NCBI GenBank assembly: GCA_964540415.1
Contig: CAZIMM010000018.1
Span: forward strand, 1-31,204
Reading direction: 5' to 3'
DNA: 31,204 nt
Origin: CAZIMM01 sp964540415
GTDB taxonomy: Bacteria > Bacillota > Clostridia > Oscillospirales > Acutalibacteraceae
The translations under genes were made by a program, and so were the position numbers. Every line of letters starts with the position of its first letter. Position 1 is the stretch's first letter. Under the pieces are notes generated by a model. That model did no database searches. It was not told the origin of the DNA and was given only the letters and a program-made list of their open reading frames with translations. This document shows, piece by piece, positions 8,185 through 15,536 of this stretch.

Positions 8185-8848
8185 CTCCCCACACCACCTT
8201 TAAATATTTCGGGTCCTTCGGATTGATTTCGATTTTTTCTCTTATTCTGCGGATGTGCACTGTGACGGTTTTTTCCGTTGAGTAGGAAGGCTCGTTCCAG
8301 ACCTGTTCATATATTTGTCCCGTCGAGAGAACCCTGCCGAGATTTTTCATCAGGCATTCAATGATGCCGTACTCCGTTGCTGTGAGCTTGACTTGCTCAC
8401 CGTCAAGAGTCAGCTCGTGAGCCATGGTGTCAATGACAAGTCCGCCGGTTGAAATGATGCCTTCCTTTTTCTCGCTGCAGCCGAGATTGACAAAACGGCG
8501 AATCTGGGATTTGACGCGTGCAACCAGCTCCAGCGGATTGAACGGCTTGGTGACATAATCATCAGCGCCGAAGCTGAGGCCGGTAATCTTGTCGGTGTCC
8601 TCACTTTTTGCAGAAAGCAGAATAATCGGAATATTGTGCTTCTCACGCAGGCGCAGGGTTGCGTTGAGTCCGTCAAGCTCGGGCATCATGATGTCGAGAA
8701 CGACGCAATGAATCTCGTTTTCGGCGACGGCCTTCAAAGCCTCTCTGCCGTTGGAAGCCTTAATGACGTTGTAGCCCTCAAGCTTCAGGTAGATTTCTAT
8801 GGAATTGACAATTGCCGTGTCGTCGTCGCAGACAAGAATGTTATACAT
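8159..8848 (-). CDS. OmpR/PhoB-family response regulator
   Basis: A two-domain regulator of 229 residues. The receiver domain has the acidic pair in CDDD (7-10), phospho-acceptor Asp52 in VVLDIMMPE, a conserved Thr/Ser in LLSAKSE and Lys in YVTKPFNP. The C-terminal winged helix carries LTATEYGIIECL and the TVTVHIRRIREKIE recognition helix. ATG 8848 is chosen because GGAGGGAAAGG lies directly upstream; an in-frame ATG at 8872 would swallow that ribosome site. It is the first gene of a two-gene operon with the kinase, and it probably controls envelope genes and its own transcription (see the promoter entry). Confidence 0.93.
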   Translation of the reverse strand: MYNILVCDDDTAIVNSIEIYLKLEGYNVIKASNGREALKAVAENEIHCVVLDIMMPELDGLNATLRLREKHNIPIILLSAKSEDTDKITGLSFGADDYVTKPFNPLELVARVKSQIRRFVNLGCSEKKEGIISTGGLVIDTMAHELTLDGEQVKLTATEYGIIECLMKNLGRVLSTGQIYEQVWNEPSYSTEKTVTVHIRRIREKIEINPKDPKYLKVVWGVGYKIEKI

Positions 8849-8886
8849 ACCCTTTCCCTCCATGGTCGGCACAGATTCATGCCGTG

Positions 8887-8939
8887 ATAATATTGTAGAT
8901 TGCGGTTGTTACAATTTGGGCGTTAAGAAAGTTAAGAAA
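8887..8939 (-). promoter_or_regulatory. Promoter and candidate operator of the two-component operon
   Basis: On the minus strand a TTGTAA -35 (8909-8914), a 16-nt spacer and a TATTAT -10 (8887-8892) precede the regulator gene. Just upstream of the -35 is a perfect tandem repeat of the 9-mer GTTAAGAAA (plus strand, 8922-8939). Adjacent direct repeats next to -35 are typical binding sites of OmpR-family dimers, so autoregulation is a fair guess. The boxes are visible; the operator role is inference. Confidence 0.5.
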
Positions 8940-9067
8940 TTTCAAAGCTTTGCGGAACTGTCCGTAATAAACTGTGCGGTGGGGTGGGCACAGCTTACAG
9001 TAACAGTATAATAATATTAGTGATTCAGGTCAAGAGGCAAATCCATCAACAGAAAACAGTGAAACAA

Positions 9068-9103
9068 AAGAAAAACGGCGAACATCTAAGATGTCCGCCG
9101 TTT
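9068..9103 (-). terminator. Rho-independent terminator of the VPETG protein gene
   Basis: On the minus strand a 14-bp stem (AAACGGCGGACATC with GATGTTCGCCGTTT, one G-U pair) with a three-base loop is followed by TTTTTCTTTTG. It begins about 30 nt after the stop at 9133. Confidence 0.9.
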
Positions 9104-9132
9104 GTTGTTTTGCGATTAACTATCCGAGTGGA

Positions 9133-9756
9133 TTAGTCTTCGTTCTTCTTGCAAACGAAAGCAGCAGCAGCAGCAACAGCGAGAACTGCGAAAGCAGCAA
9201 TGCCGGCTGTGGCAGCGTCGCCAGTCTCAGGAACAGCAGCCTCAGTTGTGGGAGCCGCAACTGTGGTCTCAACAGCCTGAACATAACCGAAAGCGTTAGC
9301 AAGGAAGCTGAGGAGCTGGTTGGACTGAACTTTGTTGATGATCTCGTCATAAGAAATGCCGAGAGCGCCGAGCTTCTCAACGATGCTGTCAGCGAAAGCT
9401 GCCATATCGGAAGCACCTTCAACATTGGCAAGACCAAGCTTGTCAGCGATGGAGTTAAGGCCGGCCTTGACATCAGCAAGATTCAAGCCGCTGAGGAAAT
9501 CTTTAACCTGTGCAGCTGCATCGGAAGCGTTGGCAGCAGTGTTGGCAGCTGTTGTAGCAGCAGCGGTTGTAGCGTCGTCAGCAACGTCATCAACAACAGC
9601 AACTGTGGTTTCTGCTTCTGTAGCAGCGACTGTGGTCTCTGTTGCAACAAGAGTGGCATCAGCATCTACGTCTGCTGCTTCCTCAATTGCGAATGCTGTC
9701 GCGGAGAGGGAAAGGCAAAGTGCAAGTGCTACGATAAGTGAGAGAACTTTTTTCAT
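9133..9756 (-). CDS. Secreted surface protein with C-terminal VPETG sortase-anchoring signal
   Basis: A 207-residue exported protein. It has a signal peptide (MKKVLSLIVALALCLSLS, cleavage near ATAFA, residue 23), an Ala/Thr/Val-rich region with repeated ETTVA motifs (39-55, again at 163), a helical middle part (80-160) and a C-terminal sorting signal: VPETGD (175-180), a hydrophobic Ala-rich stretch and the charged tail CKKNED. Sortases cut between T and G of such motifs and link the protein to peptidoglycan. ATG 9756 is chosen over an in-frame start at 9855 because of the signal peptide and the AAAGGA site just upstream. It is monocistronic, with its own promoter and terminator. The function of the mature protein is unknown; it could be a substrate of the class B sortase at the window start. 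Confidence 0.85.
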   Translation of the reverse strand: MKKVLSLIVALALCLSLSATAFAIEEAADVDADATLVATETTVAATEAETTVAVVDDVADDATTAAATTAANTAANASDAAAQVKDFLSGLNLADVKAGLNSIADKLGLANVEGASDMAAFADSIVEKLGALGISYDEIINKVQSNQLLSFLANAFGYVQAVETTVAAPTTEAAVPETGDAATAGIAAFAVLAVAAAAAFVCKKNED

Positions 9757-9845
9757 GGGGAACAATCCTTTCTTCTTTTTTGTCCTAAATTTGTTTGATT
9801 TTCGGCGCATAAAGAATCTGCACCAATTACCATTGGGATAATGCA

Positions 9846-9874
9846 ATCTTACCACCGCGCAAATGATTTGTCAA
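9846..9874 (-). promoter_or_regulatory. Sigma-A-type promoter of the VPETG protein gene
   Basis: On the minus strand: TTGACA (9869-9874), 17-nt spacer, TAAGAT (9846-9851). The leader to the ATG at 9756 is about 80 nt and AT-rich. The near-consensus boxes suggest strong expression. Confidence 0.75.
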
Positions 9875-9980
9875 TACCAAAATTCATTTTTTTTGGTTTT
9901 ATACGCTTTTTACAGCAATAAAACTGACAGTGCTGTGCAGTTTGAACAAAACATGCGGCGAGCGGTAAAACCGGCTGTGG

Positions 9981-11174
9981 TTAAACGTCTGCGTTTGAGG
10001 GAGCGGCAGTCTGCGGAGCGGCTGTGGGAGCAGCTGTTGTCGGTGCTGTTGTGGGGGGCACCGTTGCCGCTGTGGGAGCAGCTGTCTGAGGTGCTGCGGT
10101 TGTGGGAGTTGCGGTTGTGGGAGCCTTGGTGGTTGTTGCCGCCGCGGTTGTTTTTGAGGTTGTGACTTTCTTATCCTGATCCATATACTGCCAGACAAGA
10201 TCGACAACATTGCCTCTGTAGGTGTATTTCTCAGTCTTGTTGATGTTGATGTTTGAAACATAGCTGAAGCCGTTTCCGTCAAGTGCCTTGCAGAACGCCT
10301 TGCGCATTGCCTCATCCTTCATCTCAAGCTTGGCAACAACTTTAAGTTCGGAACGGTCGGCAAAGCTCTTGAGCTTGCCGGGAACAAAGCCGGTGACCCA
10401 CCAATGCTTTGCATAGGGCCTTGTGAAGAGCGGGTCAGACACGCCGTCACGGTAGAGCGTCAGCTGCATATTGATTTCCTTGTCGCTTTCTGCGCAGTTG
10501 TAATGCTCGGTGAGGGTGGAGGTATTCTTATAATAGAGACCGATTTCGCCGCCGATGAAGAGCAGGCCGTACTGACCTTTCCACATCTGGACCATCCAGT
10601 CGAGATTGTTGTATGTGAACTTGAATCTGACTGTGTCATAATACATCACAACGTAAGCCGCGCCGATATCATACAGCTTGTTGAAGCCGACCTGGCGCTG
10701 CCAGGGATCGTTGTCGGTGTAGAAGTAATCGCCGGTTTCGTCGTAGGAATAGCTTGCCGCAATTGAGCCGTCGGGCTTTACGATGCCGACAGAGCCGTCA
10801 TTTCTGACTGTGACTTCATTGCCCTTGTCATCTTTTGCACCGTTGACAATCGTACCGGGCTTTGCGGTGGTTGTCGCCTTCTTTGTGGTGCTTGCTTTTT
10901 TTGTGGTTGTCGCTTTCTTCGTGGTGTTGACCTGAGTGCCGCCGGCTACTGTTGTTTCTGTGCCGGAAAGGTCGCTTAAGGTCTCATAGTCATCGAGGAA
11001 ATTGTAAGTAAACTCATCTGTCGTGTAGTCCAGAGTGATGCTGGCGCCGGGATCGGTTTCAGGCTCAATGGAAGCTGTGGGAGCTCTGAAATGTCTGATT
11101 GCAAAAAATGCGCCCAGACCGACAACGAGAACGCCGACGATGCCGATAATTATGTTTTTTGTTTTGCCGTTCAT
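9981..11174 (-). CDS. Membrane-anchored DUF4474-type protein with Thr-rich linkers
   Basis: A 397-residue protein. An N-terminal membrane helix (about 7-25) without a clear cleavage site leads into an acidic stretch, then a Thr/Lys repeat (TTKKAT units, 84-105). The middle domain (about 147-330) contains DPWQRQVGFNKLYD, WMVQMWKGQYGLLFIGGE and a Trp-rich later part. This pattern matches what I remember of DUF4474, a family of unknown function in Clostridia. The last 55 residues are Thr/Ala/Pro-rich (TTAAPTAAP-type) and end in SNADV, with no LPxTG-like signal. The layout suggests a domain held outside the membrane between flexible, perhaps glycosylated, linkers. AAGGAAGG precedes the ATG at 11174. 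The DUF assignment is from memory of motifs and should be treated as probable. Confidence 0.8.
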   Translation of the reverse strand: MNGKTKNIIIGIVGVLVVGLGAFFAIRHFRAPTASIEPETDPGASITLDYTTDEFTYNFLDDYETLSDLSGTETTVAGGTQVNTTKKATTTKKASTTKKATTTAKPGTIVNGAKDDKGNEVTVRNDGSVGIVKPDGSIAASYSYDETGDYFYTDNDPWQRQVGFNKLYDIGAAYVVMYYDTVRFKFTYNNLDWMVQMWKGQYGLLFIGGEIGLYYKNTSTLTEHYNCAESDKEINMQLTLYRDGVSDPLFTRPYAKHWWVTGFVPGKLKSFADRSELKVVAKLEMKDEAMRKAFCKALDGNGFSYVSNININKTEKYTYRGNVVDLVWQYMDQDKKVTTSKTTAAATTTKAPTTATPTTAAPQTAAPTAATVPPTTAPTTAAPTAAPQTAAPSNADV

Positions 11175-11208
11175 TCTGTCCTTCCTTCCTTTTTTAAAAA
11201 TTTTATTG

Positions 11209-11298
11209 CGGAAGGCTTCCCTTCCGAAAACCGACGGACTGCGAGCACGGTCTCACCGTTTTCCTTGATATTATATCAGATGTTCACAGTTTAGTCAA
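11209..11298 (-). promoter_or_regulatory. Promoter and hairpin-containing leader of the DUF4474-type gene
   Basis: On the minus strand TTGACT (11293-11298), a 17-nt spacer and TATAAT (11270-11275) form a near-consensus promoter. The leader of about 90 nt contains a perfect hairpin, CGGAAGG-GAAG-CCTTCCG (11209-11226), then an A/T run before the ribosome site. No known riboswitch class was recognised. Confidence 0.75.
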
Positions 11299-11381
11299 AC
11301 AATTTTTAACAAAAATTCATTAAAAATTTCACAATAAATCGTGGTATATCAACCGCCGAAACTGTGCAGAATGCAGAAACA

Positions 11382-11882
11382 TTAAAATGAAAGCTCAATA
11401 TCAAGCTTTTCGGCGCTTTGGGAGCCTGAGGCGATAATGTCGCGCAGGTGCGGCGCGAAATGCAGACCCGGTGCTCTGCCGAGAGGATAAAGCTCCAGCA
11501 GGGGGAGCATAACAAACGCTCTTTCGAGAATACGCGGGTGCGGCAGGGTCAGCTCGAAAGTGTCACTGTGCACGCAATCATACAGAAGTAAATCAAGATC
11601 CAGCACACGCGGCCCGTTTTTGATGCTTCGTACGCGCCCTGCGGCAGCTTCGATTCCGAGGCAGGCACCCAGAAGCGTCAGCGGAGAGAGCGAGGTTGAA
11701 AGCATGATTGCCGCGTTGAAAAAATCCTCCTGCGAGGCGTAGCCGACGGGAGCGGTTTTATATACGTGCGATACCGCCTTGACCGAGGTCTGCGGCAGCA
11801 GGGACAGCGAGTGCAGCGCAGCATCGAGATTTTTCTGCCTGTCGCCGAGGTTGCTTCCCATTCCTATGACGGCGGTTCCCAT
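11382..11882 (-). CDS. folK: 6-hydroxymethyl-7,8-dihydropterin pyrophosphokinase (FolK)
   Basis: FolK transfers pyrophosphate from ATP to hydroxymethyl-dihydropterin in folate synthesis. The 166-residue product has the expected motifs: start GTAVIGMGSNLGD, VYKTAPVGYASQEDFFNAA (substrate pocket), and the signature GPRVLDLDLLLYD with metal-binding Asp residues, then LPHPRILERAFVMLPL. ATG 11882 fits the conserved N-terminus and has AAGAGG upstream; a longer in-frame ATG at 11921 would lie within folB. It is the last gene of the long minus-strand operon, 4 nt after folB. No clear terminator hairpin was found between its stop and the next promoter. Confidence 0.96.
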   Translation of the reverse strand: MGTAVIGMGSNLGDRQKNLDAALHSLSLLPQTSVKAVSHVYKTAPVGYASQEDFFNAAIMLSTSLSPLTLLGACLGIEAAAGRVRSIKNGPRVLDLDLLLYDCVHSDTFELTLPHPRILERAFVMLPLLELYPLGRAPGLHFAPHLRDIIASGSQSAEKLDIELSF

Positions 11883-11886
11883 TCTG

Positions 11887-12249
11887 TCAGCCTCTTTTCC
11901 TTTCAATTTCAACCGCAACATACGAAAAATCCGCCTTAATCGGAGCCTCGGGCTTCCTGAGGCGGATTTTGACGCTGCACACCGGCGGATATTCGCTCAA
12001 AATCGCATCAGCAAGCTCCTGCGCTGCATATTCAATCAGGTCGCAGCTGCTCTGACCTATAATGCGTATTGCGGTTTTCGACACAGAAGAATAGCTAACA
12101 GTGTCGTCGAGATTGTCTGTTCTTCCGGCAGTGTCGAGCGGAAGGCTCAAAAAAATGTCAACATCAAAATTCTGACCGTCTCGCTTTTCCTCGGGATTGA
12201 CTCCGATGTGTGAAAAAATCCGCAGGTCTTTAATTACAATAGTATCCAT
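11887..12249 (-). CDS. folB: Dihydroneopterin aldolase (FolB)
   Basis: FolB cleaves dihydroneopterin to hydroxymethyl-dihydropterin and glycolaldehyde, the step before FolK. The 120-residue length is normal. Recognisable features are the start DTIVIKDLRIFSHIGVNPEEK with the conserved Glu, the DTVSYSSV stretch, IEYAAQELADAIL and KIRLRKPEAPI near the end. It starts one base after the stop of the glycoside-hydrolase-like gene and ends 4 nt before folK, so the three are almost certainly co-transcribed. Confidence 0.95.
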   Translation of the reverse strand: MDTIVIKDLRIFSHIGVNPEEKRDGQNFDVDIFLSLPLDTAGRTDNLDDTVSYSSVSKTAIRIIGQSSCDLIEYAAQELADAILSEYPPVCSVKIRLRKPEAPIKADFSYVAVEIERKRG

Positions 12250-12250
12250 A

Positions 12251-13399
12251 TCACAGTTTCCTTAATTCCTTTTCAAGCATACAGGCGAAGCCCTGAGCGG
12301 CAGGCATAACGTCAAAACGTGAGGAGTAATGTGCAATTCCCATGGTGTCTCCCTGCGCGAGGTCGATTTTGCCGTCGCGCCTCGTTGTTCCGCAAAGAAA
12401 TTCACGCGCAGCAGAGGCAACAGCCGCATATTCCGCGTTCCCGGTCGCTTCGGCAAGCACGGCAAACATATAACCGAGCATTCCGGTTGCGGTGGATTCG
12501 CCGTGAGTCTGAACGCCGAGCATTGCGGGAAAACCGCCGTTTTTCAGGCGGAATTTCAACAAATCCGAAGCATACTTTTCCATGCACTCAAGCAGTTGAG
12601 CCGCTGTATCCCGCAAGCTTTCATTCTGCTCAAGGAGGGAATATGAATCCGCAAGCCCGAGCGCAAGCCAACCGCAGCCGCGTCCCCAACCGTAAATGCC
12701 GAGCGGAGCGGATGAACCGATGTTGACGCAGTGTACGGGAATTCCGAGCTGCGGGTGCAGCCCGACATGAAGGTATTCGGAAAGCTGTCTCCGGGCAAGC
12801 TCGAGTGCAGCCGTGTCACCCGTGTCAAGATATCTGCTTATCAGAAACGGGCAGACCATGCCGACGGCGTCAACAAAACGCAGCTCCGGCAGAGCCTTAT
12901 TGTAAGGCAGAGTTCCGGTTCCCGCGGATTCAAGCAAATAAGCGGCAGTTTCCTCGGAGGCAGGGAAGAATGATGTATTGTCAATATATTCCGAGCGACG
13001 TGCGGCAAAAAGGAGCATCGCGGTGCCGCAGGTGACATTATTTCTGAGTGAGCCGTCGGGGTTAATGAAATTTTTTAACAGCTCTCTTGCTGCGTCCGCG
13101 TCCGTGCAGCCGGAAAGCACCGCCGCCGCCTGCCATTCGGAAAGGTGGAGGTTTTTGTATTGTCCCCTGAGACGGTCGACAACCGTCAGCCGTTCGTTGT
13201 CCGTGAGCGGAATGCCGGGCATACGTTTTGAGTAGGAATTGCAGCGGGCGAAAACAGAATCGCTCCACTCGTCTCCCCTCATTCTGCCGGTATGTATACG
13301 GCTCTGCCAGCGCCAAAAAATCGGCACCGCATCAATGAGCAGCGCCGTAACAGCACAGGCGGATATTACCCCGAGCGCGGATGCAACAGCGTATATCAT
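12251..13399 (-). CDS. Membrane-anchored GH88/GH105-like unsaturated glycuronyl hydrolase homologue
   Basis: A 382-residue protein with an N-terminal hydrophobic segment (about 1-28), probably an uncleaved anchor. The rest is Ala/Leu-rich helical repeats resembling the (alpha/alpha)6 barrel of GH88/GH105, enzymes that remove unsaturated uronic acids from oligosaccharides. Supporting stretches are RFVDAVGMVCPFL with Asp177 where the catalytic Asp of GH105 lies, YGWGRGCGWLALGLADS (237-253) like the family's WARGNGW motif, and MGIAHYSSRFDVMPAAQG near the end. Its start overlaps the trmD stop by 4 nt (ATGA) and folB follows after one base. That position, inside a tRNA-modification/folate operon and away from any sugar-use genes, is unusual. 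The fold call is good; the substrate is unknown and activity unproven. Confidence 0.75.
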   Translation of the reverse strand: MIYAVASALGVISACAVTALLIDAVPIFWRWQSRIHTGRMRGDEWSDSVFARCNSYSKRMPGIPLTDNERLTVVDRLRGQYKNLHLSEWQAAAVLSGCTDADAARELLKNFINPDGSLRNNVTCGTAMLLFAARRSEYIDNTSFFPASEETAAYLLESAGTGTLPYNKALPELRFVDAVGMVCPFLISRYLDTGDTAALELARRQLSEYLHVGLHPQLGIPVHCVNIGSSAPLGIYGWGRGCGWLALGLADSYSLLEQNESLRDTAAQLLECMEKYASDLLKFRLKNGGFPAMLGVQTHGESTATGMLGYMFAVLAEATGNAEYAAVASAAREFLCGTTRRDGKIDLAQGDTMGIAHYSSRFDVMPAAQGFACMLEKELRKL

Positions 13400-14145
13400 C
13401 CCTTATCATCTCCGTCGGAATTCTTTAATCTGCGTAAATATTGCTTGTCCTCACGGTTAAGCTCTGCGTTTTCGAGCATATCCGGACGCCGTTCAAGTGT
13501 TCGTTCAAGCTGCTTTTCCCTGCGCCATTTTTCAATGTTGGCGTGGTGACCGGAAAGAAGAACGTCCGGAACGGCTTTTCCGTGCCACTCCGGAGGGCGG
13601 GTGTATTGAGGGTGCTCAAGCAATGACGAAAAATGGCTTTCACATGTGAAGCTTTCCTCACTGCCGAGAACCCCGGGGAGCATACGGCATATGCAGTCTG
13701 TCACAACAAGCGCCGGAAGCTCTCCGCCGGTCAGAACATAATCCCCGATGGAAATTTCCTCGTCGACTATTTCTTCAAGCACGCGCTCGTCAACACCCTC
13801 ATAGTGACCGCACAAAAACGCAACAAACGGAAGCTGAGAAAGCTCCCTCGCCCTCTGCTGGGTCAGCACCCTGCCCTGAGGTGAAAGATAAATCAGGTGC
13901 GGTTTTCTGCCGATGTCGTCGCACAGGCTCATGAAGCAATCGTATATCGGCTGAACCTGCATGACCATTCCGGCAGAGCCGCCGTAGGGCGAATCGTCAA
14001 CACGGTTGTGCTTGTCAAGAGTATAATCCCTGATGTTCCGGCAGCTGATTTCAACCAGACCGCGTTCACGCGCCCTGCCTATGATGCTCTCCTTGAGCAC
14101 ATTTTCACACATTTCCGGAAAGAGAGTGAGAAGGTCAATCCTCAT
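13396..14145 (-). CDS. trmD: tRNA (guanine-37-N1)-methyltransferase (TrmD)
   Basis: TrmD methylates G37 next to the anticodon, using S-adenosylmethionine, and prevents frameshifting. The 249-residue length is typical. Motifs of its trefoil-knot SPOUT fold are present: MRIDLLTLFPEM at the start, DDSPYGGSAGMVM, YLSPQGRVL, LCGHYEGVDERV and EISIGDYVLTGGELPA, then LLEHPQYTRPPEW. ATG 14145 begins the conserved sequence; an in-frame TTG two codons earlier is less likely. The start overlaps the end of rimM by 11 nt, the usual rimM-trmD pairing. Confidence 0.97.
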   Translation of the reverse strand: MRIDLLTLFPEMCENVLKESIIGRARERGLVEISCRNIRDYTLDKHNRVDDSPYGGSAGMVMQVQPIYDCFMSLCDDIGRKPHLIYLSPQGRVLTQQRARELSQLPFVAFLCGHYEGVDERVLEEIVDEEISIGDYVLTGGELPALVVTDCICRMLPGVLGSEESFTCESHFSSLLEHPQYTRPPEWHGKAVPDVLLSGHHANIEKWRREKQLERTLERRPDMLENAELNREDKQYLRRLKNSDGDDKG

Positions 14146-14656
14146 CGTCAAAAATACCTTTCAATGGTCGGATAACAACTCTGTTATTGTCAACATCGGT
14201 TGAAACAACAACATCCGGAATCGCCGGGATAAGGTATTCCCTGCCGTTTGCGCCCCGGATGTGCCAGACGTCGTTTGCACCGGTCTGGCTGACATCGCAA
14301 AGCTCTCCGTAGCTCTTGCTTTCGTTGTCGGCATCAACCGCCTCACATCCGAGAAGGTCGGCAATGAAAACGCTGCCCTCGGGCAGGTGAGCGTCTTCAC
14401 GGCGCATAAAAAGCACTCTGCCGCGCAAGGATGCAGCCTGCTCGGGAGTGTCGATTCCTTCAAATTTTACGAGTGCAATGTTGCCGTGCACTCTTGCGGA
14501 GAGCACACGCTTTTCGTTTTTGCCGTCACGGTCGAGACAAAACCTCTTAAATCCGCAAAGAAAATCGGGCGTATCGCACCAGGGCTGCACGCGCATTTCG
14601 CCGTGTACACCGTGCGTTCCGACAATTTTTCCGATTTCGAGAAGAGCCTGCCTCAT
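14135..14656 (-). CDS. rimM: 16S rRNA-processing/ribosome maturation factor RimM
   Basis: RimM binds ribosomal protein S19 and helps mature the head of the 30S subunit. The 173-residue product opens with LEIGKIVGTHGVHGEMRVQPW, has the LVKFEGIDTPEQAASLRG stretch, then LLGCEAVD leading into the PRC-barrel part with DVWHIRGANGREYLIPAI and the final VIRPLKGIFDDED. Its ATG overlaps the ricT stop as ATGA, and trmD starts before its stop. Confidence 0.96.
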   Translation of the reverse strand: MRQALLEIGKIVGTHGVHGEMRVQPWCDTPDFLCGFKRFCLDRDGKNEKRVLSARVHGNIALVKFEGIDTPEQAASLRGRVLFMRREDAHLPEGSVFIADLLGCEAVDADNESKSYGELCDVSQTGANDVWHIRGANGREYLIPAIPDVVVSTDVDNNRVVIRPLKGIFDDED

Positions 14657-15516
14657 TCCTCAATCCCCTTGAGAGCTTCAAGTTCCTCCTTGTTCACCTG
14701 AATCTGCTTGTCCTTGATAACCTTTACATCGTGGCGGTGAACGCTCAGCGGAACACCCTCCGGGTTACGGTCAAGCTTGATTTTGAGCATACCGGTGAGA
14801 AGGTTTATGTCAACCACGGTGCCGCGTCCCTGTTCGGTTTCGACAATGGCACCGTATTTCGGCGTTACGCGCAGCAGATGCTCATACGCATTCTGCTCAT
14901 ATTTCAGGCAGCACATGAGCCTGCCGCAGGTTCCGCTGATTTTTACGGGGTTGAGGGAAAGCCCCTGTTCCTTTGCCATGCGGATGGACACGGGCTGAAA
15001 ATCGCCCAAAAAAGAACCGCAGCAGAACGGACGGCCGCACATTCCCAGGCCGCCTATCATCTTTGATTCATCGCGAACGCCGATTTGGCGAAGCTCGATG
15101 CGTGTGCGGAAAACACCTGCAAGGTCCTTGACCAGCTCGCGGAAATCCACTCTGCCGTCCGCTGTAAAATAGAAAAGTATTTTGCCGGAATCGAGAGTGT
15201 ATTCAACTTCAACGAGTTTCATGTCCAGATTGTGCGCGGCAATCCGTTTTTCACAAATCTCAAAAGCTTCCTTTTCCTTTTGCTTGTTTGCGGCGAGCTT
15301 TGCAATGTCGTCTTCGGTTGCCACGCGGATAATCTTTTTGAGCGGCTTCACGATTTCGTCAGCCGAAACATCCTTGTTGGCAATTGCCACCTCTCCGCAC
15401 TCAACTCCGCGCACGGTTTCGACAATGACCTTTTGTCCTTTTTCGACAGTTATGTCGTTAGGGTCGAAATAATAGACCTTGCCGACGTCCTTGAATTTGA
15501 TACCGATTATATTCAT
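14653..15516 (-). CDS. ricT: PSP1-domain regulatory protein RicT (YaaT)
   Basis: A 287-residue PSP1-family protein. In Bacillus subtilis RicT works with RicA and RicF as a Y-complex that carries iron-sulfur clusters and promotes RNase Y-dependent mRNA maturation and developmental phosphorelay. Visible here are the N-terminal start GIKFKDVGKVYYFDP, a helical region (about 70-100) and the Cys-rich PSP1 core: GGLGMCGRPFCCGSF and GTCGRLMCCLKYE, with the CxxxxCC clusters typical of the family. It follows holB by 20 nt, as in B. subtilis where yaaT lies after holB. Confidence 0.95.
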   Translation of the reverse strand: MNIIGIKFKDVGKVYYFDPNDITVEKGQKVIVETVRGVECGEVAIANKDVSADEIVKPLKKIIRVATEDDIAKLAANKQKEKEAFEICEKRIAAHNLDMKLVEVEYTLDSGKILFYFTADGRVDFRELVKDLAGVFRTRIELRQIGVRDESKMIGGLGMCGRPFCCGSFLGDFQPVSIRMAKEQGLSLNPVKISGTCGRLMCCLKYEQNAYEHLLRVTPKYGAIVETEQGRGTVVDINLLTGMLKIKLDRNPEGVPLSVHRHDVKVIKDKQIQVNKEELEALKGIEE

Positions 15517-15536
15517 TATATGATACCTTTCTGAAA

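Noticed and set aside
8849..8872. Longer start of the response regulator at 8872
   Set aside because: The eight extra residues cover the strong GGAGGGAAAGG ribosome site that serves ATG 8848, where the conserved receiver domain begins.
9091..9741. Plus-strand Ser/Cys-rich 216-residue frame
   Set aside because: It is antisense to the VPETG protein gene, which has a signal peptide, sorting signal, promoter and terminator. The open frame results from the Ala/Thr-rich codons.
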